Source: Mangrovimicrobium sp048323675 (GTDB taxonomy: Bacteria > Pseudomonadota > Gammaproteobacteria > Pseudomonadales > Halieaceae). From it: a stretch of DNA of 64,000 nucleotides. Under the pieces are notes generated by a model that did no database searches, was not told the DNA's origin, and saw only the letters and a program-made list of their open reading frames with translations. Made by a program: the position numbers and the translations under genes. The stretch lies in NCBI RefSeq assembly GCF_048323675.1, contig NZ_JBLWFK010000009.1, forward strand, positions 1 through 64,000, given 5' to 3'. Below, one piece after another: positions 25,212 to 36,194 of this stretch; the first letter of the stretch is position 1; each line of letters starts with the position of its first letter.

Positions 25212-25661
25212 ATGCACAAAATGCGCTTCCTATGCGCCACTCACCGCGCCTGGCTGAAGGACAACCCCCTCGCCGCTAACAGTCTGTGGCTGCGCAGCCA
25301 GCAGCGCGGGCAGGAGCTGGCGGAGGAGCAGGATTACCTGGACGCCGCCCGGCATGCGGGCGCCGCCTTCGAAACCGCGGGCATCCTGCTGGGACGCCCG
25401 GCGCGCCCCGGGGCGTTGGACATTCGCCGCTTTACCGAGTCCTGCACGCTGCTGGTGGATATGCTGCAACGCCTTGGGGAACACGACGGAGCGCGCAACA
25501 TGGCGGCCGCGGCAATCGCGCGGATGGAGCAGTTGCTGCTGCGGGGGGTGGAACGCACTGCGGTGCTGGATGCCTGCCAGCGCCTGCTGCAGGCGGGACA
25601 AACTGCGGTGCCCGGAGCCTCGGGAAACATGGCGTACCGCGGCGCGGCGCCGTTGCATTGA
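25212..25661 (+). CDS. Fur-regulated hypothetical protein
   Basis: This 149-residue soluble helical protein has no signal or membrane segment. Residues 1-60 (RFLCATHRAWLKDNPLAANSLWLRSQQRGQELAEEQDYLDAARHAGAAFETAGILL) and 75-130 resemble TPR-like helical pairs. I cannot name the family. A strong Fur box (25161-25179) lies just upstream, so expression is probably induced by iron starvation. A 58-residue frame starts three bases after its stop, forming a likely operon. It could resemble the FagA-type proteins of Fur-controlled fumarase/sodA loci, but those enzymes are not nearby. Confidence 0.7.
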   Translation: MHKMRFLCATHRAWLKDNPLAANSLWLRSQQRGQELAEEQDYLDAARHAGAAFETAGILLGRPARPGALDIRRFTESCTLLVDMLQRLGEHDGARNMAAAAIARMEQLLLRGVERTAVLDACQRLLQAGQTAVPGASGNMAYRGAAPLH

Positions 25662-25664
25662 AGC

Positions 25665-25841
25665 ATGGGCAAGCCGCTACCGGAACAGCAGTTGACCCAG
25701 CGGGTCCAGTTGGAACTGCCGGTGGATGTCCTGCGCCGGCTGTTGCGCGAGCGCAGCCTGGTGGCCAGTGAGTTTCGCTGCCTGAACCGGAATTCCAGCC
25801 GCGCCGGCTGGCGCGCACTGAAGGAAAGCCTGATGGAGTAA
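25665..25841 (+). CDS. small Fur-operon protein, 58 residues
   Basis: Starting three bases after the previous stop, this 58-residue frame encodes a basic, helical product (for example RVQLELPVDVLRRLLRERSLVASEF and WRALKESLME). No family is recognised. The tight spacing suggests translation coupled to the Fur-regulated gene. It lacks a good Shine-Dalgarno sequence of its own. It ends just before a hairpin between it and the convergent greA. Confidence 0.5.
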   Translation: MGKPLPEQQLTQRVQLELPVDVLRRLLRERSLVASEFRCLNRNSSRAGWRALKESLME

Positions 25842-25844
25842 CCG

Positions 25845-25872
25845 CGGGCCCCGGCGCGGGTGGAGGGGCCCG
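25845..25872. terminator. hairpin between convergent genes
   Basis: CGGGCCCC (25845-25852) pairs with GGGGCCCG (25865-25872), between the small Fur-operon gene and greA, both of which end here. There is no T run on either strand, so efficiency is uncertain. Confidence 0.4.
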
Positions 25873-25881
25873 GGACTGGAA

Positions 25882-26354
25882 CTAGATGTGGTGGACCTGG
25901 TCGATCTCGTATTCGATGTCGCCGCCCGGTGCGCGCACCACGACGACGTCACCCTCTTCCTTGCCGATCAGGGCGCGGGCGATGGGCGAACCGATGGAAA
26001 TCAGGTTTTTCTTCACGTCCGCCTCGTCCTCGCCGACGATGCGGTAGGTACGGGTTTCATCGGTATTGACGTTGATCAGGTCGACAGTAACACCGAAGAT
26101 CACCCGCCCGGTCTTGGCGATGGTGGTCACGTCAATCACCTGGGCGCCGGCCAGCTTGCTCTCGATCTCCATGATCCGGCCCTCGGCGAAGCTCTGCTGT
26201 TCGCGGGCGGCATGGTACTCGGCGTTCTCCTTGAGGTCGCCGTGCTCGCGGGCCTCGGCGATGGCCGCGACGATGCGCGGGCGCTCCACTTTCTTCAACC
26301 GCTCCAGCTCCTGCCGCAGGGCGGCCTCGCCGGTTTTGGTCATCGGCTCCTTGT

Positions 26355-26358
<4 letters not shown>
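25882..26358 (-). CDS. greA: transcription elongation factor GreA
   Basis: This 158-residue factor stimulates transcript cleavage by backtracked RNA polymerase. The N-terminal coiled coil includes MTKTGEAALRQELERLKKVERPRIVAAIAEAREHGDLKENAEYHAAREQQ with the acidic tip motif. The C-terminal FKBP-like domain has RTYRIVGEDEADVKKNLISIGSPIARALIGKEEGDVV. Its ATG overlaps the carB stop (ATGA), so it is coupled to carAB, a common gammaproteobacterial order (carA-carB-greA). Confidence 0.96.
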
Positions 26359-29576
<3,218 letters not shown>

Positions 29577-29583
29577 AGGTCAC

Positions 29584-30723
29584 TCAGGCTCCGGCGCGGG
29601 CGTCCATCAGTTCAATAAAGTGGTCAAACAGGGGGGCGGCATCGTGCGGCCCCGGGCTCGCCTCCGGGTGGCCCTGGAAGCTGAAGGCGGGCTTGTCGGT
29701 GCGGTGGATACCCTGCAGGCTGCCGTCGAACAGCGAGCGGTGGGTGGTGCGCAGGTTGGCCGGCAGGCTGGCTTCATCGGCGGCGAAACCGTGGTTCTGG
29801 CTGGTGATCAGCACCGTGCCGTCGTCCAGGTTCTGCACCGGGTGGTTGGCGCCGTGGTGGCCGAACTTCATCTTCACGGTTTTCGCCCCGGAGGCCAGGG
29901 CCAGCAGTTGGTGGCCGAGGCAGATGCCGAAGACCGGGATGTCGGTTTCAAGGATTTCCGAGATCGCCCGGATGGCGTAGTCACAGGGCTCCGGGTCGCC
30001 CGGGCCGTTGGAGAGGAAGACGCCGTCGGGGTTCATGGCCAGCACCTCGGCCGCGGGGGTCTGCGCGGGCACTACCGTGAGGCGGCAGCCGCGGTCCACC
30101 AGCATGCGCAGGATGTTGCGCTTGACGCCGTAGTCGTAGGCGACGACATGGTATTTCTGCTCAGACGCTTCGCGGGCGGTATAGCCCTCGCCCAGCACCC
30201 AGCTGCCCTCCAGCCACTCGTAGGCGGTGTCGACGGTGACTTCCTTCGCCAGGTCCAGGCCCTTGAGCCCGCCGAAGCCCTGGGCCAGTTGCAGCGCCTT
30301 CGCCTCGTCGATGTCCGCGCCGGCCATGATGCAGCCGTTCTGGGCGCCCTTGTCGCGCAGGATGCGGGTGAGGCGGCGGGTATCGATCTCGGCGATGGCC
30401 ACCACGCCGCGCTCGACCAGGTAGTCCTGCAGGCTCTGCTGGTTGCGGTAGTTGCTGGCCAGCAGGGGCAGGTCGCGGATGACCAGCCCCGCCGCCCACA
30501 CGCCGCTGGACTCTTCGTCCTCGGCGTTGGTGCCGGTATTGCCGATGTGAGGGTAGGTCAGGGTAACGATCTGGCGCGCGTAGGAGGGGTCGGTGAGGAT
30601 CTCCTGGTAACCGGTCATGGCCGTATTGAACACGACCTCGCCAACGGTGGAGCCGCTGGCTCCAATGGCCAGTCCTCTGAAAATACTGCCATCTTCAAGG
30701 ACCAGGATAGCCGGATTGGACAA
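29584..30723 (-). CDS. carA: carbamoyl-phosphate synthase, small subunit
   Basis: This 379-residue glutamine amidotransferase feeds ammonia to CarB. The N-terminal half has LEDGSIFRGLAIGASGSTVGEVVFNTAMTGYQEILTDPSY. The class I GATase half has FGICLGHQLLALASG (catalytic Cys) and FQGHPEASPGPHD (His-Glu). TTG 30723 is chosen because GGAGG lies seven bases upstream and the product then starts LSNPAILVLEDG, like E. coli. The frame is open upstream to 30798 through an Arg-rich stretch and a hairpin. dapB, usual upstream of carA, is absent. Confidence 0.95.
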   Translation of the reverse strand: MSNPAILVLEDGSIFRGLAIGASGSTVGEVVFNTAMTGYQEILTDPSYARQIVTLTYPHIGNTGTNAEDEESSGVWAAGLVIRDLPLLASNYRNQQSLQDYLVERGVVAIAEIDTRRLTRILRDKGAQNGCIMAGADIDEAKALQLAQGFGGLKGLDLAKEVTVDTAYEWLEGSWVLGEGYTAREASEQKYHVVAYDYGVKRNILRMLVDRGCRLTVVPAQTPAAEVLAMNPDGVFLSNGPGDPEPCDYAIRAISEILETDIPVFGICLGHQLLALASGAKTVKMKFGHHGANHPVQNLDDGTVLITSQNHGFAADEASLPANLRTTHRSLFDGSLQGIHRTDKPAFSFQGHPEASPGPHDAAPLFDHFIELMDARAGA

Positions 30724-30773
30724 GCGAAACCTCCATCTCGAACGCATGGAAAACCGCTGGCTCGCGCGCTCGC

Positions 30774-30809
30774 AAACAGGCGAGATGGGGAACCACATCT
30801 CGCCTGTTT
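30774..30809 (-). promoter_or_regulatory. carA leader hairpin
   Basis: AAACAGGCGAGATG (30774-30787) and CATCTCGCCTGTTT (30796-30809) form a perfect 14-bp stem with an 8-nt loop, 51-86 bases before the carA start. On the minus strand only TTTG follows. In Pseudomonas carAB has a leader involved in pyrimidine and arginine control; an analogous attenuator is possible. Confidence 0.55.
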
Positions 30810-30985
30810 ACATAAATTCGGCCTTGGTTTTCACAGGGACACACGTGGCCCGACGCGCAAATCGGGCAGGTGCAAATCTGGGCGCAAATTTTAGGTGAAG
30901 CGCGCGGGCCTGTCCAGCGCCATGCCGCCGTGCATATTTCGCTTATCTGCCAGAACGGAGCCCAAGATCGATGGCGAAGGCCCCG

Positions 30986-32911
30986 TCACCCGGGCGGAGC
31001 ACCCCGCTGCAGGCGCCAGTTGTCACCGAGATGCCGGTTGCCCGCCGGGGACAGGTGATTGGTGTCCCGGTACCACATCACATCGTCCTTGCGGATCCAG
31101 CAGGTCTGCTCATCGCAAAACGGCGCCGCGGCATCCCACCAGGCCAGGTCGGGGTTGTCGCTCAGGACCCCCGCCAGCAGGTCGCGGTAGGCGGACTGGT
31201 CGGCGAGGAACTGCCGGCGCGGAATACTGCACTCCTCGCGCACCCCGCCGGAGAAGCGGAACGGGCGCAATTCCACGCAACTGCGGGGGTCGAAGACCAC
31301 CCCGGGCCAGTCGAACACCAGCACCACCTGCTTGCCGGCGGCGCGCAGGCGGTCGATGGTTGCCTGCAGGCCGAACCGGTAGGCATCGCCGTTGGCCGCC
31401 AGGTCGGGATGCCCGGGCACCCGCAGGCGGTAGCGCTGCTCGCCGGGCTGCACATAGCGCGACATGGAAACCAGGTAGACCGTCTCGATACCCGCCGCCC
31501 GGGCCGCGAAGTCGACGTGCGCCGCCACCACCTCCCTGCAGGTGTCGGGGGCGCCGTCGCGGCGGGTCTCCACCCCCAGCAGGGGCGGGCAGCCCCCCCG
31601 CCCGAGGCGCAGGACGCCACCTTCCCCGGCGAAGCGATGGGCCAGGGCGTAGAACAGGTTATTGGAATGGCTGTCGCCGAGAACCGCGATGCGCGTATCG
31701 GTCGCGGTCCGGTCACAGGCCGGCGGCAGGCCCAGCGCCCGGGCACAGTCTGCCGCCAGGGATTCCCGCTCCTGCAGCGCCTGCGCCTGCTCGCGAAAAC
31801 GCTCGATCCGCTGGGGGAAACCGTCCCCCGCATCGATCCAGTAACCGATCCCGCCGCTGGCCAGCAGCAGGACCATGAGACCCGCGGGCAGCCAGCGGGA
31901 ACGGCTGGCCTGCAGGGGACGCTCCAGGCAGCGCCAGGTCAGCCCGGCGAGGAGCAGGCTCAGCGCCACGATCGTCAGGCGCAACCGTAACGGCACCTCT
32001 TCGCCCTCGATCATGCGCGCCAGCGCCAGCAGCGGCCAGTGCCACAGGTACAGCGGGTAACTGATTCGTCCCAGCCCGGTCATCAGGGGGTTGGCCAGCA
32101 GGGCGCGGCTGAGGGCGGCGCCGCTGCCGGCGTAGAGCAGAGCCGCGGCTGCAAGTGCCGGCGCCAGCGCCGCCGCCCCCGGGAAGCGGGTTCCCTTGTC
32201 GATCAGGAAGGCCGCGGCGACCAACAATGCCAGCCCCGCCAGGACCAGCGCCTCGCTGCCCGCCCGCCGCAACCCGCCGCCGGGCAACCAGACCAGCAGG
32301 GCGCCCAGGCAGAGCTCCCAGGCGCGGAAGAAAGGCAGGTAAAACGCGGCGGAGGCGTCCCGCGGAGTGAGGTAGAGGCAGGCCCCCAGCGAGACCAGCA
32401 GCAGGGAGACCGTCACCAGCGGCAGGCGCCAGCGCCAGTGCGCCGCCAGCAGGACAGTGGCGGGCCAGAGCAGGTAGAACTGCTCCTCCACCCCCAGCGA
32501 CCACAGGTGCAGCAGCGGCTTGAGGCCGGCCTCGGCATCGAAATAGCCACTTTCCGTCCAGAACAGCACGTTGGGCAGGAATACCGACGCCGCCGCGACC
32601 TGCCGCCCCAGCAGGGCGAGCTCGTCGGGCAGCAGCACCCACCAGCCCAGCAGCATGCTGCTGAGCATCACCACCACCAGGGCGGGCAGCAGGCGCCGGA
32701 TACGGCGCGCGTAAAATTGCGCCAGCGACCAGCGCCCCGCCGCCAGGTCGCCCACCAGGATGCGGGTGATCAGGTAGCCGGAAATCACGAAGAATACATC
32801 CACGCCGATAAATCCGCCGGGCAACAGGGCGGGAAAGGCGTGAAACACGACGACCAGCAGGATGGAAACCGCGCGCAGGCCATCGATTTCGGGGCGATAG
32901 GCGAACTTCAT
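30986..32911 (-). CDS. OafA-type acyltransferase with SGNH domain
   Basis: This is a 641-residue inner-membrane protein. Residues 1 to about 345 are an acyltransferase-3 domain with about ten membrane helices, beginning YRPEIDGLRAVSILLVVVFHAFPALLPGGFIGVDVFFVISGYLIT (catalytic-type His in VFHAF). The C-terminal periplasmic SGNH domain has VLGDSHSNN (about 412) and DTNHLSPAGNRHL (about 618). Such fusions O-acetylate LPS, O-antigen or peptidoglycan. ATG 32911 precedes the canonical start. It lies 37 bp after the sulfatase on the same strand. Substrate unknown. Confidence 0.9.
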   Translation of the reverse strand: MKFAYRPEIDGLRAVSILLVVVFHAFPALLPGGFIGVDVFFVISGYLITRILVGDLAAGRWSLAQFYARRIRRLLPALVVVMLSSMLLGWWVLLPDELALLGRQVAAASVFLPNVLFWTESGYFDAEAGLKPLLHLWSLGVEEQFYLLWPATVLLAAHWRWRLPLVTVSLLLVSLGACLYLTPRDASAAFYLPFFRAWELCLGALLVWLPGGGLRRAGSEALVLAGLALLVAAAFLIDKGTRFPGAAALAPALAAAALLYAGSGAALSRALLANPLMTGLGRISYPLYLWHWPLLALARMIEGEEVPLRLRLTIVALSLLLAGLTWRCLERPLQASRSRWLPAGLMVLLLASGGIGYWIDAGDGFPQRIERFREQAQALQERESLAADCARALGLPPACDRTATDTRIAVLGDSHSNNLFYALAHRFAGEGGVLRLGRGGCPPLLGVETRRDGAPDTCREVVAAHVDFAARAAGIETVYLVSMSRYVQPGEQRYRLRVPGHPDLAANGDAYRFGLQATIDRLRAAGKQVVLVFDWPGVVFDPRSCVELRPFRFSGGVREECSIPRRQFLADQSAYRDLLAGVLSDNPDLAWWDAAAPFCDEQTCWIRKDDVMWYRDTNHLSPAGNRHLGDNWRLQRGAPPG

Positions 32912-32948
32912 GGCCCGGGCGCCCCGCGCCGCGGAAAATACGGCTCGC

Positions 32949-34934
32949 TCACTCCAGCTCCCTGTCGAGATAGGCATCGATACGCCGGCCCAGTGTTTCC
33001 ATCAGCTGCGGCTGCTCCGCGGCCCGGTCGACCTGCTCCTGCGGATCCTGTTGCAGGTTGTAGAGGCTGCGCTGGCCCTGGCTGTCGAGTACCAGCTTCC
33101 AGGGCGGATGTACCACCGCCAGCCCGGATACCGGGAATACGAACCAGTCCTCGCGCGCCGGCGGCGTCCCGCTGGCGACGCCGCCCATCAGGGGCAACAG
33201 GGAGTGGCCGGCCAGGGGCAGCTCACTGCCGGTATAGTGCGGGTCGATGCCCACCGCGTCGCGGACGCTGGGCCAGAGGTCGACCGCGGAAGTAAAGGCA
33301 TCGACCACCAGCCCCGGCGGGATATGGCCCGGCCAACGAGCCACCATCGGCACCCGCAGGCCGCCCTCGTAGACCGATCCCTTGCCGCCGCGCAGGCTGC
33401 CGTTGCTGCCCACCGGTCGCTCGGCGCTCTCATGCACCGAGACGTCGGCGCCATTGTCGCTGAGGAAAAACAGCAGGGTGTCGTCGGCGATGCCCAGCGC
33501 ATCCAGCCGGTCCAGCAGGTCGCCAATCCGCGCATCCATGTGCTGTACCAGCGCCGCATAATCCTGCTGGCGCGGCCCGCTGATACCCTGGTCCTGCACC
33601 CGCCGCAACCAGTCCTCGCGCGCGGAAAAGCGCGGCCGCGCCTCGCTCCACAGCGGTGTGTGGGCCGCGTTGAAAGCCAGGTAAAGGAAGAAGGGCTGCT
33701 GCCGGTGGCGGCCCATGAAATCAATGGCCGCATCCGCAAAAAGGTCGGTGGCATGACCGCCGGCGCCGTCCAGCAGTTCGCCGTTGCGGTACAGGGGAAA
33801 GCGCGCGGCGTAGCGCTCGCGCAGCTGCGCAGTGTAGGGAAGTGCCCCACCGGTGAAGCCCAGCCATTCGTGGAAACCGCGATCCGGGGGCGTAAAGCCC
33901 TCGCGATCCGACAGGTGCCACTTGCCGAAAGCCCCGGTGGCATAACCGCGGCGCTGCAGCATCTCCGGCAGCAGGGTGAGTTCACGCGGGATACCCGCCC
34001 GCGCCGGGCCGCCGGCACCCCGCAGGGAAAAATCGTGCTGGTACCTGCCGCTCAGAAGCGCGGCCCGGGTCGCCGCACACACCGGTTGCACATGGAAACT
34101 GGTCAGCCGCGCGCCCTGTGACGCAATCCGGTCGATACCCGGTGTCGCAATGTCACCCCGGTCACCGGCATAGGCGCCCACGTCACCATAGCCGACATCG
34201 TCGGCGACGATCAGCACGATATTGGGCCGCTTGCCGGCAGCCGGCAGCGACGCCAACTGGCTGTCCAGCACCTGGTTTGCCCGCTCGATCACCCGCGGTA
34301 GCGACAGCGCCCCATAGACCGCCGGACTCTGCTGGCTGAACTCCTGCTGGGAGATCGTGCCATCGCCGTCGAAATCCCGCGCCTGCGGCGGCGCCAGCGC
34401 TTCCGCCACAGTGTCCAGCAGTACCTCCAAACGGTCCCCGTAAGCGGCCAACGGCTGCCGCTGGCGCAGCATATCCAGTAGCGTCGAACTCAGCGCATTC
34501 AGCGCGATACCACTCCCCCGTGACACGCCAGGCTCGCGGGCGGCCCGCTGCAGGCTCGTACAGGGCACGAGGTTCTCCGGGGCGGTATCGTTGGGTAGCG
34601 CCGCGCCCTCCCCCCCTGCCGGCAGCAGTTCGCCGCCACTGGCCCGCAGGCGACAGAGCCGCCCCTCGGGCAAGCCTCCGGCCACGTCGATATCGAGAGG
34701 TTCTCCCGCGGCGTCCCAGCCCCTGCCGGCGAGGACAACCTGCCCGTCCAGGGTACTGACCTCAAGCAGGGCATCGGCGATGCGCCCACCCTGGGGTGAT
34801 AGCAGCGGGGCGAGGTTGTTTACCTGCGCTGTGACGGCGGCCCCAGCGGAGGGCGGGGGACCCGGCTCACCACAGCCGGCCAGACCGGTGCCGGCCAGTA
34901 AAAGCAGGATGTGGGTGATGCGGGGCAGGGGCAT
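32949..34934 (-). CDS. lipoprotein sulfatase
   Basis: This is a protein of about 661 residues. The N terminus HILLLLAGTGLAGCGEPG is a lipoprotein signal with lipobox LAGC. Residues about 25-230 form an uncharacterised domain that includes an EF-hand-like loop (DFDGDGTISQQEF). From about 235 a type I sulfatase follows: NIVLIVADDVGYGDVGAY (metal site), VCAATRAALLSGRYQ (C-x-A-x-R formylglycine motif, Cys about 285) and GAFGKWHLSD. It would hydrolyse sulfate esters at the cell surface and needs a formylglycine-generating enzyme, not in the window. ATG 34934 is chosen over GTG 34952. Next to sulfotransferase genes it may remodel or recycle sulfated glycan. Confidence 0.9.
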   Translation of the reverse strand: MPLPRITHILLLLAGTGLAGCGEPGPPPSAGAAVTAQVNNLAPLLSPQGGRIADALLEVSTLDGQVVLAGRGWDAAGEPLDIDVAGGLPEGRLCRLRASGGELLPAGGEGAALPNDTAPENLVPCTSLQRAAREPGVSRGSGIALNALSSTLLDMLRQRQPLAAYGDRLEVLLDTVAEALAPPQARDFDGDGTISQQEFSQQSPAVYGALSLPRVIERANQVLDSQLASLPAAGKRPNIVLIVADDVGYGDVGAYAGDRGDIATPGIDRIASQGARLTSFHVQPVCAATRAALLSGRYQHDFSLRGAGGPARAGIPRELTLLPEMLQRRGYATGAFGKWHLSDREGFTPPDRGFHEWLGFTGGALPYTAQLRERYAARFPLYRNGELLDGAGGHATDLFADAAIDFMGRHRQQPFFLYLAFNAAHTPLWSEARPRFSAREDWLRRVQDQGISGPRQQDYAALVQHMDARIGDLLDRLDALGIADDTLLFFLSDNGADVSVHESAERPVGSNGSLRGGKGSVYEGGLRVPMVARWPGHIPPGLVVDAFTSAVDLWPSVRDAVGIDPHYTGSELPLAGHSLLPLMGGVASGTPPAREDWFVFPVSGLAVVHPPWKLVLDSQGQRSLYNLQQDPQEQVDRAAEQPQLMETLGRRIDAYLDRELE

Positions 34935-35343
34935 TCGAGAGTGCAGCAACACGGGTTTTCAATGATTATTTCGGAAGGCAGCATACCAGTAAACCGAGGC
35001 GGCGAAACATGCCAGGCAGCACCTCTTTCAATCCACCAAAGCAAACAAGGCGGCCTGAGAATCGTGTGCAACAGGTAGAGTGTGAATCGGCATTTCCCTG
35101 CTGGAACCGTGTGGCGACATGGATGTCGCCACCCGAGTCTGCACATGGATGTGCGCTTTTTGACGTGTTCCAGCAGGGAAATGCCGGTTCGCGCTCGGCG
35201 GGCCGTCCCGCTCACCAGGAGCCATCCCGGAGCATTACCTATATGGTATCTCGCTGGTAAGCAGGCAAATTTCCGGGCTAAAATCGCCCGCTGGGTCTGG
35301 AAGGAAAGATCCTGCAGAAACAGGCCAAGCGGACACCCCGGCA
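34935..35343. other. divergent intergenic region with hairpin B3
   Basis: This is 409 bases between the divergent sulfatase and methyltransferase genes. It must hold promoters for both directions. The family B stem-loop at 35082-35192 occupies the centre. No convincing promoter boxes or operators were found; an imperfect palindrome TACCTATATGGTA lies at 35235-35247. Confidence 0.55.
35082..35192 (-). repeat. family B branched stem-loop, copy B3
   Basis: Arms 35088-35107 and 35167-35186 form a perfect 20-bp stem, extended to about 35082/35192 with wobble pairs. Read on the minus strand the interior begins ACGTCAAAAAGCGCAC and contains both inner hairpins, GCACAT-CC-ATGTGC and GTGGCGACAT-CC-ATGTCGCCAC, as in B1. 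The inner stem TCCCTGCTGGAAC is shared with B4; the outer arm is unique. Confidence 0.85.
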
Positions 35344-36186
35344 ATGAACGACGCACACCCACTGAACGCCGAAACCAGCGCACTGCTGCAACAGGCACAG
35401 TCACTGATCGTTGAAGAGCGCTTCAGCGAAGCCGCCCCACTCGCGGCACAGGCGCTGGCAGCCGAGCCCGCCAATCCCGAGTGTATCGGCGCCATGGCCC
35501 AGGCGATGATGCCCGGCGCCGGCTACAAGCAGGTCCTGCGCCGCCTGCACGCACAACTGCAACCGCAAACCTACGTGGAAATCGGCGTCAGCAAGGGCAT
35601 GTCCATGGCGCTGGCCGGCGCACAGACCAATGCGGTCGGCATCGACCCTGCGTTCCGCATCGAGGCCGACATCGCAGCCCGGGCGCGCCTGTTTCCCTGC
35701 ACCAGCGACCACTTCTTCGAGCGCTACGACCTGTTCGAGGAACTGCGCAGCGAGCGGCTCGACCTGGCGTTTATCGACGGCCTGCATCTCTTCGAACAAG
35801 CCCTGAAGGATTTCGTCAACATCGAGCGTTTCGCCAACCCCGCTACCGTGGTGTTGATCCACGACTGCTTTCCGGTGTCGGAACTGACCGCCCGGCGCGA
35901 GCGGGAAACCAATTTCTGGTCCGGGGATGTCTGGAAAATCGTCCCCTGCCTGCTGCGCGAGCGCCCCGACCTGCAAGTTCGGGTGATCCCCTGCCGGCCC
36001 TGCGGCCTGGCCCTGGTAACCGGACTGGACCCGGCGTCCAGCCACCTGCGCGACAATCTGGCAGCCATCATCGACCAGTACCGGGAACTGCCCTACAGCG
36101 ATATCCCCAGCGAACGCGACACCTATTTTTCCCTGGTGGACAACAACTGGGACGCCATCAGCGCGCTGCTGCCCCGCGCCGCCTGA
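35344..36186 (+). CDS. class I SAM methyltransferase-like protein
   Basis: This 280-residue cytoplasmic protein starts with a TPR-like helical stretch (LLQQAQSLIVEERFSEAAPLAAQALAAEPANPE). A Methyltransf_24-type Rossmann fold follows: YVEIGVSKGMSMALAG (motif I, GxSxG), AVGIDP (acidic strand 2 end) and RLDLAFIDGLHLFEQALKDF (metal/active site). It is convergent with the two-domain glycosyltransferase, eight bases apart, a pairing repeated at 42278-45157. It probably O-methylates a sugar or a glycan end. The substrate is unknown. Confidence 0.75.
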   Translation: MNDAHPLNAETSALLQQAQSLIVEERFSEAAPLAAQALAAEPANPECIGAMAQAMMPGAGYKQVLRRLHAQLQPQTYVEIGVSKGMSMALAGAQTNAVGIDPAFRIEADIAARARLFPCTSDHFFERYDLFEELRSERLDLAFIDGLHLFEQALKDFVNIERFANPATVVLIHDCFPVSELTARRERETNFWSGDVWKIVPCLLRERPDLQVRVIPCRPCGLALVTGLDPASSHLRDNLAAIIDQYRELPYSDIPSERDTYFSLVDNNWDAISALLPRAA

Positions 36187-36194
36187 GCCCGCGG

